DNA of 64,000 nucleotides from Mycobacterium sp. E787. GTDB lineage: Bacteria; Actinomycetota; Actinomycetes; Mycobacteriales; Mycobacteriaceae. Below the pieces are notes generated by a model. That model worked only from the letters and a program-made list of their open reading frames with translations. It was not told the origin of the DNA and ran no database searches. Numbering within the stretch: position 1 is the first letter of the stretch; each line of letters opens with the position of its first letter. The position numbers and the translations under genes were made by a program. The stretch is taken from assembly GCF_001668725.1 (NCBI RefSeq), contig NZ_LZKL01000056.1, forward strand, positions 1 to 64,000, written 5' to 3'. This document shows positions 22,506 through 30,334 of the stretch, in pieces.

Positions 22506-23974
22506 CGACCCCGACGGGGCGCGATCCGGCCGTGGCCGTCGTGGGAGCGGGCATGTCCGGGCTGTGCATGGCAATCGCGTTGCTGCGCAACGGGATCACC
22601 GATGTCACGGTCTACGAGAAGGCCGACGAGGTGGGCGGCACCTGGCGGGAGAACACGTACCCCGGGCTGACCTGCGACGTGCCGTCGCGGGTCTATCAGT
22701 ACACCTTCGCGACCAAGCCCAACTGGACGCACATGTTTTCGCCCGGCGGCGAGATCCAGGCCTACTTCCGCGGCGTCGCCGACGAATTCGGGCTGCGGGA
22801 CCGCATCCGGTTCGGCACCGAAATCGTCAGCGCCCGTTTCGAGGACGACCGCTGGGTGGTGCGCACCGACGCCGGCGACGAATCGGCCGTCGACTTCCTG
22901 ATCTCGGCGACCGGCGTGCTGCACCACCCCAGGATGCCGTCGATCGCCGGGTTGGACGCCTTCGCCGGCCCCGTCTTCCATTCCGCGCGCTGGGACCATT
23001 CCATCGACGTCGCGGGGCGCCGGATCGCGGTGATCGGCAACGGATCCACCGGCGTGCAGCTCGTCTGCGGGCTGGCCGGCGTGGCGGGCAGGGTGGCGCT
23101 GTTCCAGCGCCCCGCGCAGTGGATAGTCCCGATGCCCAACCCGCGATACTCCCGGTTCGCCGGTGTCACCCATCGGGTGATGCCGTGGCTGGATCGGTTG
23201 GCGTACCGGGCGTACAGCCTGGTCTTCGACACCTTCGCGGTCGCGCTGACCAAACCCGGGCTGCGGCGCAGGGCGATGGGGGCGCTGTGCCGGGCCAGCC
23301 TGCGCCGCGTGCGCGACCCCGACTTGCGTGCGGCGCTGACGCCCTCATACCAGCCGATGTGCAAGCGGTTGGTGGTGTCGGGCGGGTTCTACCGCGCGAT
23401 CCAGCGCGACGACGTCGAGCTGGTGACCGACGGCATCGACCACGTGGAACCGCGGGGCATCGTCACCGACGACGGCAAGCTGCACGAGGTGGACATCATC
23501 GTCGCGTGCACCGGGTTCGACACCCACGCGTTCTTCCGGCCGATGCGATTGACCGGCCGCGACGGCATCGACGCCGACGAGGTGTGGCGCGACGGGCCGC
23601 GGGCCCACCGGACCGTGGCCATGCCCGGTTTCCCCAACTTCTTCATGATGCTGGGGCCGCACAGCCCGGTGGGCAACCATTCGCTGACCGCCGTGGCCGA
23701 GCACCAGGCCGGACACATCCTGGGCTGGATCCAGGCGTGGCGCCGCGGCGAATTCGACACGGTCGAGCCCACGCAGTCGGCGACCGAGAGCTACAACGCG
23801 AAGCTGCGCGCCGCGATGCCGGACACGGTGTGGACCACCGGCTGCGACAGCTGGTACCTGAACAAGGACGGGGTGCCCGAGGTGTGGCCGTTCACACCGG
23901 CCGAACACCGCGCGATGCTGGCCAAGACGGATCTGCGAGAGTACGACTTGCGCAGGCGCGTGGCCGCGCGCTGA
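22502..23974 (+). CDS. FAD-containing Baeyer-Villiger monooxygenase
   Basis: Predicted NADPH- and FAD-dependent enzyme inserting oxygen next to a carbonyl. The 490-residue protein has two Rossmann motifs (VGAGMSGL near residue 16 and VIGNGSTGVQ near residue 180) flanking the type I BVMO fingerprint FxGxxxHxxxW, seen as FAGPVFHSARW near residue 160. GTWRENTYPGLTCDVPS near residue 48 is also typical. The substrate is unknown; EthA is the best-known mycobacterial relative. The GTG at 22502 is coupled to the leader ORF. A PF10118 gene and an EphD-like gene follow closely. Confidence 0.85.
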   Translation: MTTPTGRDPAVAVVGAGMSGLCMAIALLRNGITDVTVYEKADEVGGTWRENTYPGLTCDVPSRVYQYTFATKPNWTHMFSPGGEIQAYFRGVADEFGLRDRIRFGTEIVSARFEDDRWVVRTDAGDESAVDFLISATGVLHHPRMPSIAGLDAFAGPVFHSARWDHSIDVAGRRIAVIGNGSTGVQLVCGLAGVAGRVALFQRPAQWIVPMPNPRYSRFAGVTHRVMPWLDRLAYRAYSLVFDTFAVALTKPGLRRRAMGALCRASLRRVRDPDLRAALTPSYQPMCKRLVVSGGFYRAIQRDDVELVTDGIDHVEPRGIVTDDGKLHEVDIIVACTGFDTHAFFRPMRLTGRDGIDADEVWRDGPRAHRTVAMPGFPNFFMMLGPHSPVGNHSLTAVAEHQAGHILGWIQAWRRGEFDTVEPTQSATESYNAKLRAAMPDTVWTTGCDSWYLNKDGVPEVWPFTPAEHRAMLAKTDLREYDLRRRVAAR

Positions 23975-23989
23975 GGGGAGGGCCCCACG

Positions 23990-24898
23990 ATGTTCACCGT
24001 CGACGACCAGGCGGCGGGTCCGCACGGGGCCGCGCTCGAGCACGAGCGGCTGGTCCTCGAGGCGCGTGACGTCGAGTTCGACTGGGCGAAGCTGCCCTTC
24101 CACTACGTGCCCGGCGAGCCGTTCACCACGCACGTCCTCAACGTCCTGCACCTGCTCCTGCCCGCGGGCGAGGAGTTCTTCGTCGACGCCTTCAAGAGGG
24201 CGCTGCCGTTGATCAAGGACGACCAGCTGCGCCTGGACGTCCAGGGCTTCATCGGCCAGGAGGCCGTGCACTCCCAGGCGCACGCGGGCGTGCTCGCCCA
24301 CTTCGCCGCCGCCGGCGTCGACCTGACCCCGTACACCGACCAGATCAGGTGGTTGTTCGAGAAGCTGTTGGGGCCCAGGCCGCGGTGGGGCCGGCGACGC
24401 CGGCAACGCTGGCTGCTGGAACAGGTTTCGTTCGTCGCGGCGATCGAGCACTACACCGCCATTCTCGGCGAGTGGGTGCTCGACTCGCCGGCCCACGACG
24501 CGATCGGCACCGACCCGGTGATGCTGGACATGCTGCGCTGGCATGGCGCCGAAGAGGTCGAACACAAGGCCGTCGCGTTCGACACCATGAAGCACCTGCG
24601 GGCCGGCTACTGGCGGCAGGTGCGCGCCCAGATGGTGGTGACGCCCGGGATCCTGCTGCTGTGGATTCGCGGCGTCCGGTTCCTCTACTCGGTGGACCCG
24701 TACCTGCCGCCGGGCAGCAAGCCGCGCTGGCGCGACTACGTGCGCGCGGCGCGGCGGGGACTGGTGCCCGGGCCGCTGCGGTTCGTGCGGGTGGTCGGCA
24801 ACTACTACCTGCCGGGGTTCCACCCGTCCCAATTGGGCGGGCTGGGGCCGGCGGTCGACTACCTGGCGGTCTCGCGCGCCGCCCGGGCGTCGCGCTGA
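23990..24898 (+). CDS. PF10118-type metal-dependent hydrolase family protein
   Basis: Family annotated as predicted metal-dependent hydrolase; the reaction is unproven. The 302-residue, mostly helical protein has likely di-metal ligands FIGQEAVHSQAH near residue 84, VAAIEHYTAILGE near residue 150 and WHGAEEVEHKAVAFD near residue 180, a ferritin-like E...ExxH pattern. GGGGAGGG precedes the ATG by about ten bases. It starts 15 bases after the monooxygenase and ends three bases before the EphD-like gene, so the three probably act on one substrate. Confidence 0.75.
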   Translation: MFTVDDQAAGPHGAALEHERLVLEARDVEFDWAKLPFHYVPGEPFTTHVLNVLHLLLPAGEEFFVDAFKRALPLIKDDQLRLDVQGFIGQEAVHSQAHAGVLAHFAAAGVDLTPYTDQIRWLFEKLLGPRPRWGRRRRQRWLLEQVSFVAAIEHYTAILGEWVLDSPAHDAIGTDPVMLDMLRWHGAEEVEHKAVAFDTMKHLRAGYWRQVRAQMVVTPGILLLWIRGVRFLYSVDPYLPPGSKPRWRDYVRAARRGLVPGPLRFVRVVGNYYLPGFHPSQLGGLGPAVDYLAVSRAARASR

Positions 24899-24901
24899 CC
24901 C

Positions 24902-26680
24902 ATGCCCGCAACGACTTTCAGCGTCACCGCCTCCGACGGCGTCACCCTGGCGGTCCACCGGTACACCGGGATCGACGCGGCGCGCCCGACCATCCTGGCG
25001 ATCCACGGCTGGCCCGACAACCACCACCTGTGGGACGGGGTGGCGCACGAGCTCGGTGAGCGTTACCCCGGCCGCTACAACGTCGTCGCCTACGACGTCC
25101 GCGGTGCCGGCGAATCATCCCATCCCGCAAAGCATTCCGGCTACGCCTTCGCGCAGCTGGGGTCCGACATCGGCGCGGTGATCGACAGCCTCGGCGTCGG
25201 GCGGGTGCACCTGCTGGCCCACGACTGGGGCTCGATCCAGGCGTGGGACGCCGTCACCGACGACGCGGTGATGGCCAAAGTCGGCTCGTTCACGTCCATT
25301 TCGGGCCCGCATCTGGGGTACGCGGGCGCTTTTCTGCGCTCGGCGCGCACGCCGCGGGCCGTGGCTCAGGTCGCCCGACAGCTGCTGGGATCGCTCTACA
25401 TCGCGTTCTTCCTGTGCCCGGGCCTGCCGGAGCTCGCGTTTCGCCTGCGGGTTGGCATCAAGGTGCACGAGGCCCTGGAGCGCATCGGCCGGTCGAGCAT
25501 CCGCAGCCGGCGCGAGCGGCCGCCGCGATCCATCGCCGACTACGTCAGCGGGCTCGAGCTGTACCGCGCGAACATGCCCGGGCCGATGCTGTCGCCGGGG
25601 CCGCGGCTGCCGCGGACCACCGTCGCGGTCCAAACCCTGGTGCCGCGCCGCGACGTCTTCGTGACGCCCGCGCTGCAGCGGTTCACCGGCTCAATCCCGG
25701 CCGGCGGCAGGGTGATTCCGATCGAGGGCGGCCACTGGGTGGTCACGTCGCGGCCCGAGGTCATCGCCCGGCTGACCGCCGAATGGGTCGACCAGCACGT
25801 CGATGACGGGGGCGGATCCGGCGCCTTGGGCACGGCGGTGGTGCGCGGCGGTCGCGGGGAGGTGCGGGGCAAGCTCGCGCTGATCACCGGCGCCGGGGCC
25901 GGCATCGGCAGGGCGACCGCGGTGGAACTGGCGCGCCACGGCGCCCGCAAGGTGGTGATCGTCGACCGGGATCTCGCCGGCGCCGACGAAACCGCGGACG
26001 CCGTGCGCGCGGCCTGCGCCGAGGCGGCGGTGTACCGGGCCGATGTCAGCGACGAGGCCGCGATGAATGAGCTTGCGGCACAAGTGCTCAACGACCACGG
26101 CGTCGTCGACATCCTGGTCAACAACGCCGGCATCGGGATGGCCGGCCGGTTCCTGGAGACCAGCCCCGCCGATTGGGCGGACATCATGGCCGTCAACGTC
26201 GGCGGCGTCATCGCCGGCAGCAGGGCCTTCGGGGCGCAGATGGTCGAGCGCGGCGAGGGCGGAACGATCATCAACCTGGCGTCGGCCGCGGCGTTCATCC
26301 CGTCGAAATCCATGGTTGCCTACGGCACCACCAAGGCGGCGGTGCTGGCGTTCAGCGAATCGCTGCGGGCCGACCTCGCCGACGAGGGCATCTCCGTCAC
26401 CGCCGTGTGCCCGGGATTCGTCAACACCAACATCGCCAAGAGCACGGTGTACGCGGGGATGACCGCCGAGCAACAGGAACTCGCGCGCCAGAAGGCCGAC
26501 GCGGCGTACCGGCGTCGCAATTACACGCCGGAGGCCGTGGCCAGGGCGATCGTCAAGGCGGTCGGGACCGGCCCCGCCGTGCTGCCCGTCGCCGCCGAGT
26601 CGCGGGTCGGCTACGCCCTGCGGCGGATCAGCCCGTCGGCGCTTCGGCTGTTCGCGCGCTTCGACATTCGGCAGCGTTAG
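24902..26680 (+). CDS. EphD-like fusion: alpha/beta-hydrolase plus short-chain dehydrogenase
   Basis: Two-domain protein of 592 residues, the same length and order as M. tuberculosis EphD. Residues 1-300 form an epoxide-hydrolase-type alpha/beta fold with IHGWPDNHHLW near residue 37 and the nucleophile segment LLAHDWGS near residue 99. Residues 315-560 form an SDR with TGAGAGIGRA near residue 329, NNAGIG near residue 407 and the YGTTK catalytic Tyr-Lys near residue 475. My recollection of EphD differs in sequence, so I call this a paralogue and give no symbol. It could hydrolyse and then oxidise a product of the upstream monooxygenase. Confidence 0.82.
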   Translation: MPATTFSVTASDGVTLAVHRYTGIDAARPTILAIHGWPDNHHLWDGVAHELGERYPGRYNVVAYDVRGAGESSHPAKHSGYAFAQLGSDIGAVIDSLGVGRVHLLAHDWGSIQAWDAVTDDAVMAKVGSFTSISGPHLGYAGAFLRSARTPRAVAQVARQLLGSLYIAFFLCPGLPELAFRLRVGIKVHEALERIGRSSIRSRRERPPRSIADYVSGLELYRANMPGPMLSPGPRLPRTTVAVQTLVPRRDVFVTPALQRFTGSIPAGGRVIPIEGGHWVVTSRPEVIARLTAEWVDQHVDDGGGSGALGTAVVRGGRGEVRGKLALITGAGAGIGRATAVELARHGARKVVIVDRDLAGADETADAVRAACAEAAVYRADVSDEAAMNELAAQVLNDHGVVDILVNNAGIGMAGRFLETSPADWADIMAVNVGGVIAGSRAFGAQMVERGEGGTIINLASAAAFIPSKSMVAYGTTKAAVLAFSESLRADLADEGISVTAVCPGFVNTNIAKSTVYAGMTAEQQELARQKADAAYRRRNYTPEAVARAIVKAVGTGPAVLPVAAESRVGYALRRISPSALRLFARFDIRQR

Positions 26681-26684
26681 GCGC

Positions 26685-27194
26685 TCAACGCTTGAGGCGG
26701 TATCCGACGTGGGCCACCTTGATGCCGGGCAGGGGTTCCCAATCGAGGGTGCGGCCGTCGACGTGGAAGTTGTTCTTCTCGTAGAAGCGGCGCGCCTTGT
26801 CGTTTCGCTCGGCGCACCACAGGATCACGTCGCCGGCCGGGTGTGAGCCCAGGACCGCCTCGAGCATGCGGCCGCCGATGCCGTGCCGCTGGCTGTCCTC
26901 CGCGACGTACAGCGCGTCCACCAGAAGGTCGTCGGGCTGGTCGGAGTCGGGCCCGAAGATGGCGACGCCGAGGGTGCGGCCGTCGGCCTCGGCGACCCAC
27001 ATGCGCCAGCCGGCGCGCCTCAGGCTCTGCGGGTAGATCTCGGCGACCCAGCGTTTCGGCGGTCCCAGGATGTCGAGCACCTGGGGCAGCAGTATCCCCG
27101 CCCACGACTGTCGCCACACCGGGTAGTGCATCGCCGCGACCATGGCGAAATCGTCGGGCGTGGCTTCCCGGATGGTGATGTCGCCGGCCTGCAC
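26685..27194 (-). CDS. GNAT-family N-acetyltransferase
   Basis: Predicted acetyl-CoA-dependent acetyltransferase, 169 residues, with substrate unknown. It has the GNAT layout: ITIREATPDDF at the N terminus, LLVDALYVAEDSQRHGIGGRMLEAV near residue 100 (Q/RxxGxG/A acetyl-CoA loop, here RHGIGG) and the C-terminal NDKARRFYEKNNF. The GTG at 27194 follows a TAGCCT -10 by six bases. The TetR gene lies upstream on the same strand but each gene has its own promoter. Confidence 0.85.
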   Translation of the reverse strand: MQAGDITIREATPDDFAMVAAMHYPVWRQSWAGILLPQVLDILGPPKRWVAEIYPQSLRRAGWRMWVAEADGRTLGVAIFGPDSDQPDDLLVDALYVAEDSQRHGIGGRMLEAVLGSHPAGDVILWCAERNDKARRFYEKNNFHVDGRTLDWEPLPGIKVAHVGYRLKR

Positions 27195-27200
27195 ACGCTA

Positions 27201-27206
27201 AGGCTA
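27201..27206 (-). promoter_or_regulatory. -10 element of the GNAT gene (leaderless start)
   Basis: TAGCCT on the minus strand, then tagcgt and GTG at 27194. It lies at the very end of the TetR gene. Confidence 0.5.
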
Positions 27207-27830
27207 AGGCCGACACTCCAGATACGCCGCCAGCGCGTTCGTCAGACCCCGCCGGGCCAGGTCGAGGTCGGCGTAGGAGCCCAGCTGGCGCTCCGACACC
27301 AGGCCGCGCATCGCGCCCGGGATGAGCGCGGCGACCTCGCGCACCCGGTCCGGGTCGACGTCCAGGCCGGCAAAGGCGTTCTGGCAGGTCTCGAGCCAGC
27401 TCTTGCCCCAGGAGAACAACTCGGCGGCGGTGCGCGGGTAGAGGCGCTCCAGCTCGCGGGGGTCGCGCGGCAGCGCGGCGCGCAGGTTTTCGATCGCGCG
27501 GGAATCCGCCGATGCCAGGCCGCGGTACAGGGTGCCGATGATGGCGCCGACGCGCTCGCGCAGCGGCGCCTCGGGTTGCGCCGGTGTGGCGAACGTGGCG
27601 GCGCGCCGCTCGGCGGTGCGGTGCAGCACGGCGGCCCAGAAGCCGTCGGCGTCGCCGAACTGGTATTGCACCGCGCCCCAGGTGGCGCCGATGTCCTTGG
27701 CGATGCGGTTGGCCGACACCGAGCCCGGCTCGCCCGAGGCCAGCGACTTCAGCGCGGCCTCCAGCATGCTCTCGCGCGTCGCGTGGCCGCGCCGGTTGGG
27801 GCGCCGCTCGGCGGCCTGCGTTCCGGGCAT
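27204..27830 (-). CDS. TetR-family transcriptional regulator
   Basis: Predicted ligand-responsive repressor, 208 residues. The N-terminal helix-turn-helix spans about residues 15-65 (RESMLEAALKSLASG, then VSANRIAKDIGATWGAVQYQFGD); the rest is a helical ligand-binding domain. It is divergent from the Rieske oxygenase gene, and a 17-base palindrome lies across its own -10 in the 66-base gap. Control of the Rieske/DapB-like pair and of itself is the simplest reading. The ATG at 27830 follows TAGACT by six bases. Confidence 0.87.
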   Translation of the reverse strand: MPGTQAAERRPNRRGHATRESMLEAALKSLASGEPGSVSANRIAKDIGATWGAVQYQFGDADGFWAAVLHRTAERRAATFATPAQPEAPLRERVGAIIGTLYRGLASADSRAIENLRAALPRDPRELERLYPRTAAELFSWGKSWLETCQNAFAGLDVDPDRVREVAALIPGAMRGLVSERQLGSYADLDLARRGLTNALAAYLECRP

Positions 27831-27836
27831 CCGGCT

Positions 27837-27842
27837 AGTCTA
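27837..27842 (-). promoter_or_regulatory. -10 element of the TetR gene (leaderless start)
   Basis: TAGACT on the minus strand, then agccgg and ATG at 27830. It overlaps the palindrome at 27839-27855. Confidence 0.5.
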
Positions 27843-27855
27843 TCATTTTCATAGA
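27839..27855. promoter_or_regulatory. Candidate TetR operator between divergent genes
   Basis: TCTAT-CATTTTC-ATAGA is a perfect 5+5 inverted repeat in an AT-rich gap between the TetR and Rieske genes. It covers part of the TetR -10. Confidence 0.5.
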
Positions 27856-27896
27856 GGGTACTGTGATTCTGTCATGACCCGAGGAGGGGCGCTCAG

Positions 27897-28913
27897 ATGG
27901 CCAAACCACCGTTGTCGATGAAGCCGACGGGCTGGTTCCAGGTCGCCTGGTCCGACGAGATCGGGCTCGGTGGCGTGCACCGGATGAAGTACTTCGGCCA
28001 GGAGATGGTCGCCTGGCGCGCCGAGTCCGGCGAGCTCGTGGTGATGGACGCCTACTGCGAGCACCTGGGCGCGCACCTCGGTTACGGCGGCAAGGTGGTC
28101 GGCGAGGCGCTGCAGTGCCCGTTCCACGGGTGGCAGTGGAACTCCCACGGCCGCAACGTCTGCATCCCGTACCAGGACCGGCCGAACCGCGGCAGGCGGA
28201 TGCGCACCTACCCCGTGGTGGAGCGCAACGCGTCGGTCTACATCTGGCACGACGCCGAGCGCCGCGACCCGTACTTCGACGCGCCCGACGTGTTCGCCTC
28301 GTTCGAGGACGGCCGCGGCGCGGGCGACTACTACCCGCAGCAGCGGCTGTATCGCCCGGGCCTGGAGCTGCACCCGCAGTACGTGCTCGAGAACGGGGTG
28401 GACTTCGCCCATTTCAAGTTCGTGCACAACACCCCGATCGTGCCGGTGTTCACCCGCCACGACTTCGCCGAACCGGTGTCCTTCGTCGACTTCACCATCA
28501 CCTTCGAGGGCGACGACGGCCAGCGGATCGGGGACGTCAAGAGCGGCGTGGAGGCCGTCAACGGCGGCCTGGGCATCGCCGTCACCAAGAGCTGGGGGAT
28601 GGTCGACAACCGCACCATCTCCGCGGTCACGCCCGTCGACGAGAGCACCTCCGACGTCCGGTTCATGGTCTACATCGGCCGCCCCGAGATCGGCGCGGGC
28701 AAGGACCCGGCGCGTGCCGAGCGCAAGGCGGCCGAATTCGGGCGGGAAGTGATCCGGCAGTTCGAGCAGGACATCGAGATCTGGCAGCACCAGCGCTACT
28801 CCGACCTGCCCGCGCTGGCCGCCGACGAGTACGCGGGTTTCACCGCGATCCGCGAGTGGGCCAGGCAGTTTTATCCCGAGGCAATCGCAGCGCAGAAAGG
28901 CACGACGGAATGA
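27897..28913 (+). CDS. Rieske [2Fe-2S] aromatic-ring or steroid oxygenase, oxygenase subunit
   Basis: Predicted oxygenase component of a Rieske non-haem iron system, in the broad class that contains KshA. The 338-residue protein has the Rieske cluster ligands in YCEHLGAHL near residue 53 and CPFHGWQWN near residue 75. The mononuclear iron ligands are probably in NGVDFAHFKFVH near residue 165. A strong GAGGAGGGG lies before the ATG. The stop overlaps the next gene (ATGA). No ferredoxin reductase is encoded nearby, so the electron donor must be elsewhere. Confidence 0.85.
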   Translation: MAKPPLSMKPTGWFQVAWSDEIGLGGVHRMKYFGQEMVAWRAESGELVVMDAYCEHLGAHLGYGGKVVGEALQCPFHGWQWNSHGRNVCIPYQDRPNRGRRMRTYPVVERNASVYIWHDAERRDPYFDAPDVFASFEDGRGAGDYYPQQRLYRPGLELHPQYVLENGVDFAHFKFVHNTPIVPVFTRHDFAEPVSFVDFTITFEGDDGQRIGDVKSGVEAVNGGLGIAVTKSWGMVDNRTISAVTPVDESTSDVRFMVYIGRPEIGAGKDPARAERKAAEFGREVIRQFEQDIEIWQHQRYSDLPALAADEYAGFTAIREWARQFYPEAIAAQKGTTE

Positions 28914-29992
28914 GCACAGCACCCATCCGCGTCTTCCAGGTGGCCACCGGCAACGTCGGCTCGGAGATGATCAAGCGGATCGCCACCCAGCCCGACCTGG
29001 AACTCGTTGGCGTGCACTGCTATTCGCCCGACAAGGTGGGCCGCGACGCCGGCGAGCTCGCCGGCATCGAGCCCAACGGGGTGAAGGCCACGGGCACCAT
29101 CGAGGAGATCCTCGCCGCCAGGCCGGACGTGCTCACCTTCCACGGCGTGTTCCCCGACGAGGACCTCTACGTACAGGTGCTGGAGGCGGGCATCAACATC
29201 GTCACCACCGCCGACTGGATCACCGGCTGGCACCGCGACAAGAACCATCCGCACCCGTCGGGCAAGCCGGTGACCCGGCTGCTGGCCGAGGCGTGCGAGA
29301 CGGGCGGCTCGACGTTCTACGGGACGGGGATGAACCCGGGCCTGAACCAGATCCTGGGCGTGGTGTGTTCGGCCGACGTCGCCGACATCGAGAACGTCAC
29401 CACCATCGAGTCCGTCGACGTCTCCTGCCACCACTCCAAGGACACCTGGATCGAGGTGGGCTACGGCCAGCCGGTCGACGACCCGGAGATCCCGGCGAAG
29501 CTGGAGAAATACACCCGCGTCTTTGCCGACAGCGTGCTGATGATGGCCGACTGCTTCGACCTGCCCCTGGACGAGGTGAAGTTCAGCTACGAGTTGGGCG
29601 CCTGCACCAAGGACGTCGACCTGGGCTGGTACACGCTGCCCAAGGGCTCGCTGGGCGGCAACTACATCAAATACCAGGGCATGGTGAACGGGGTGCCGCG
29701 CGTCGAGACGCACCTGGAGTGGCAGATGACCCCGCACACCGATCCGAGCTGGAACATCAAGGGCTGTTACATCACCCAGATCAAGGGCGACCCGTGCATC
29801 TACAACAAGCACATGATCTTCCCCAAGCCCGGCGTCGACCTGTCGAATCCCGACAACTTCGCCTCCATCGGGATGACCGTGACCGGCATGCCGGCCCTCG
29901 CCTCGATCAAGTCGGTGGTGGCGGCGCCGCCGGGGCTCATCACCAGCGCGGACCTGCCGCTGCGCGGGTTCGCGGGGCGGTTCAAGAGGTAG
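28910..29992 (+). CDS. DapB-like NAD(P)-dependent dehydrogenase
   Basis: 360-residue protein of the dihydrodipicolinate-reductase-like group. It starts IRVFQVATGNVGSEMIKRI (Rossmann GxxGxxG variant) and has GTGMNPGLNQILGVVCS near residue 139. It is not the lysine-pathway DapB, which is encoded at 41367. It is translationally coupled to the Rieske oxygenase (ATGA), so it probably acts on the hydroxylated product or on an imine or ketone derived from it. I could not name the substrate. Confidence 0.72.
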   Translation: MSTAPIRVFQVATGNVGSEMIKRIATQPDLELVGVHCYSPDKVGRDAGELAGIEPNGVKATGTIEEILAARPDVLTFHGVFPDEDLYVQVLEAGINIVTTADWITGWHRDKNHPHPSGKPVTRLLAEACETGGSTFYGTGMNPGLNQILGVVCSADVADIENVTTIESVDVSCHHSKDTWIEVGYGQPVDDPEIPAKLEKYTRVFADSVLMMADCFDLPLDEVKFSYELGACTKDVDLGWYTLPKGSLGGNYIKYQGMVNGVPRVETHLEWQMTPHTDPSWNIKGCYITQIKGDPCIYNKHMIFPKPGVDLSNPDNFASIGMTVTGMPALASIKSVVAAPPGLITSADLPLRGFAGRFKR

Positions 29993-30012
29993 GGGGCGCG
30001 CCGTCAAGGCGG

Positions 30013-30297
30013 TCAAGGGGCCTCGTCGTCATCATCGTCGAACAGGCGCTCGGGATGGTGATAGTCGTTGGTGCGCGCCCCGCGATCCAACTGGGGAGGC
30101 GGTATCCACTCGGTGCGGCCGTCGGGCAGTTTCCTTGTCGTCCAGCCCATTTCCAGCAGCTTGTGGTCGGGCGCGCAGGTGAAGGTCAGCTTGTCGGCGT
30201 CGGTGCGGCCCCCCGTCGCCCACTCGTCGACGTGGTGCACCTCGCACCAGTAGCCGGGTACGTCGCAGCCCGGGTGCGTGCAGCCGCGGTCCTTCGC
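30013..30297 (-). pseudogene. 3' half of a 13E12-family DUF222-HNH gene, cut by element insertion
   Basis: The frame encodes the C-terminal HNH part, starting AKDRGCTHPGCDVPGYWCEVHH (given in pieces: CTHPGC, VHHVDEWATGG) and ending in an acidic DDDDDE tail. Upstream of base 30297 the frame runs into element DNA (residues TFG), with no proper start. The missing 5' half lies at 40185-41264. Rejoined, they read LYAKDRGC across the junction, the normal family sequence. The HNH ligands CxxC and HH are intact in this fragment. Confidence 0.88.
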
Positions 30298-30318
30298 ACC
30301 AAAAGTTAGGTTGTGCAC
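30293..30318. other. attL of the phiRv1-like element
   Basis: Host 13E12 sequence ends at the shared core TTCGC (30293-30297) and element DNA begins at 30298. The element arm 30302-30318 pairs with the arm at attR: read on the minus strand it is GTGCACAACCTAACTTT, matching the attR arm in inverted orientation at 15 of 17 bases. Confidence 0.8.
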
Positions 30319-30320
30319 GC

Positions 30321-30326
30321 TATGCT
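30321..30326 (+). promoter_or_regulatory. -10 element of the integrase gene (leaderless start)
   Basis: TATGCT, then eight bases and ATG at 30335. It lies only three bases inside the inverted attP arm, so sequence upstream of the promoter changes when the element integrates. Confidence 0.45.
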
Positions 30327-30334
30327 CCGTGGGT

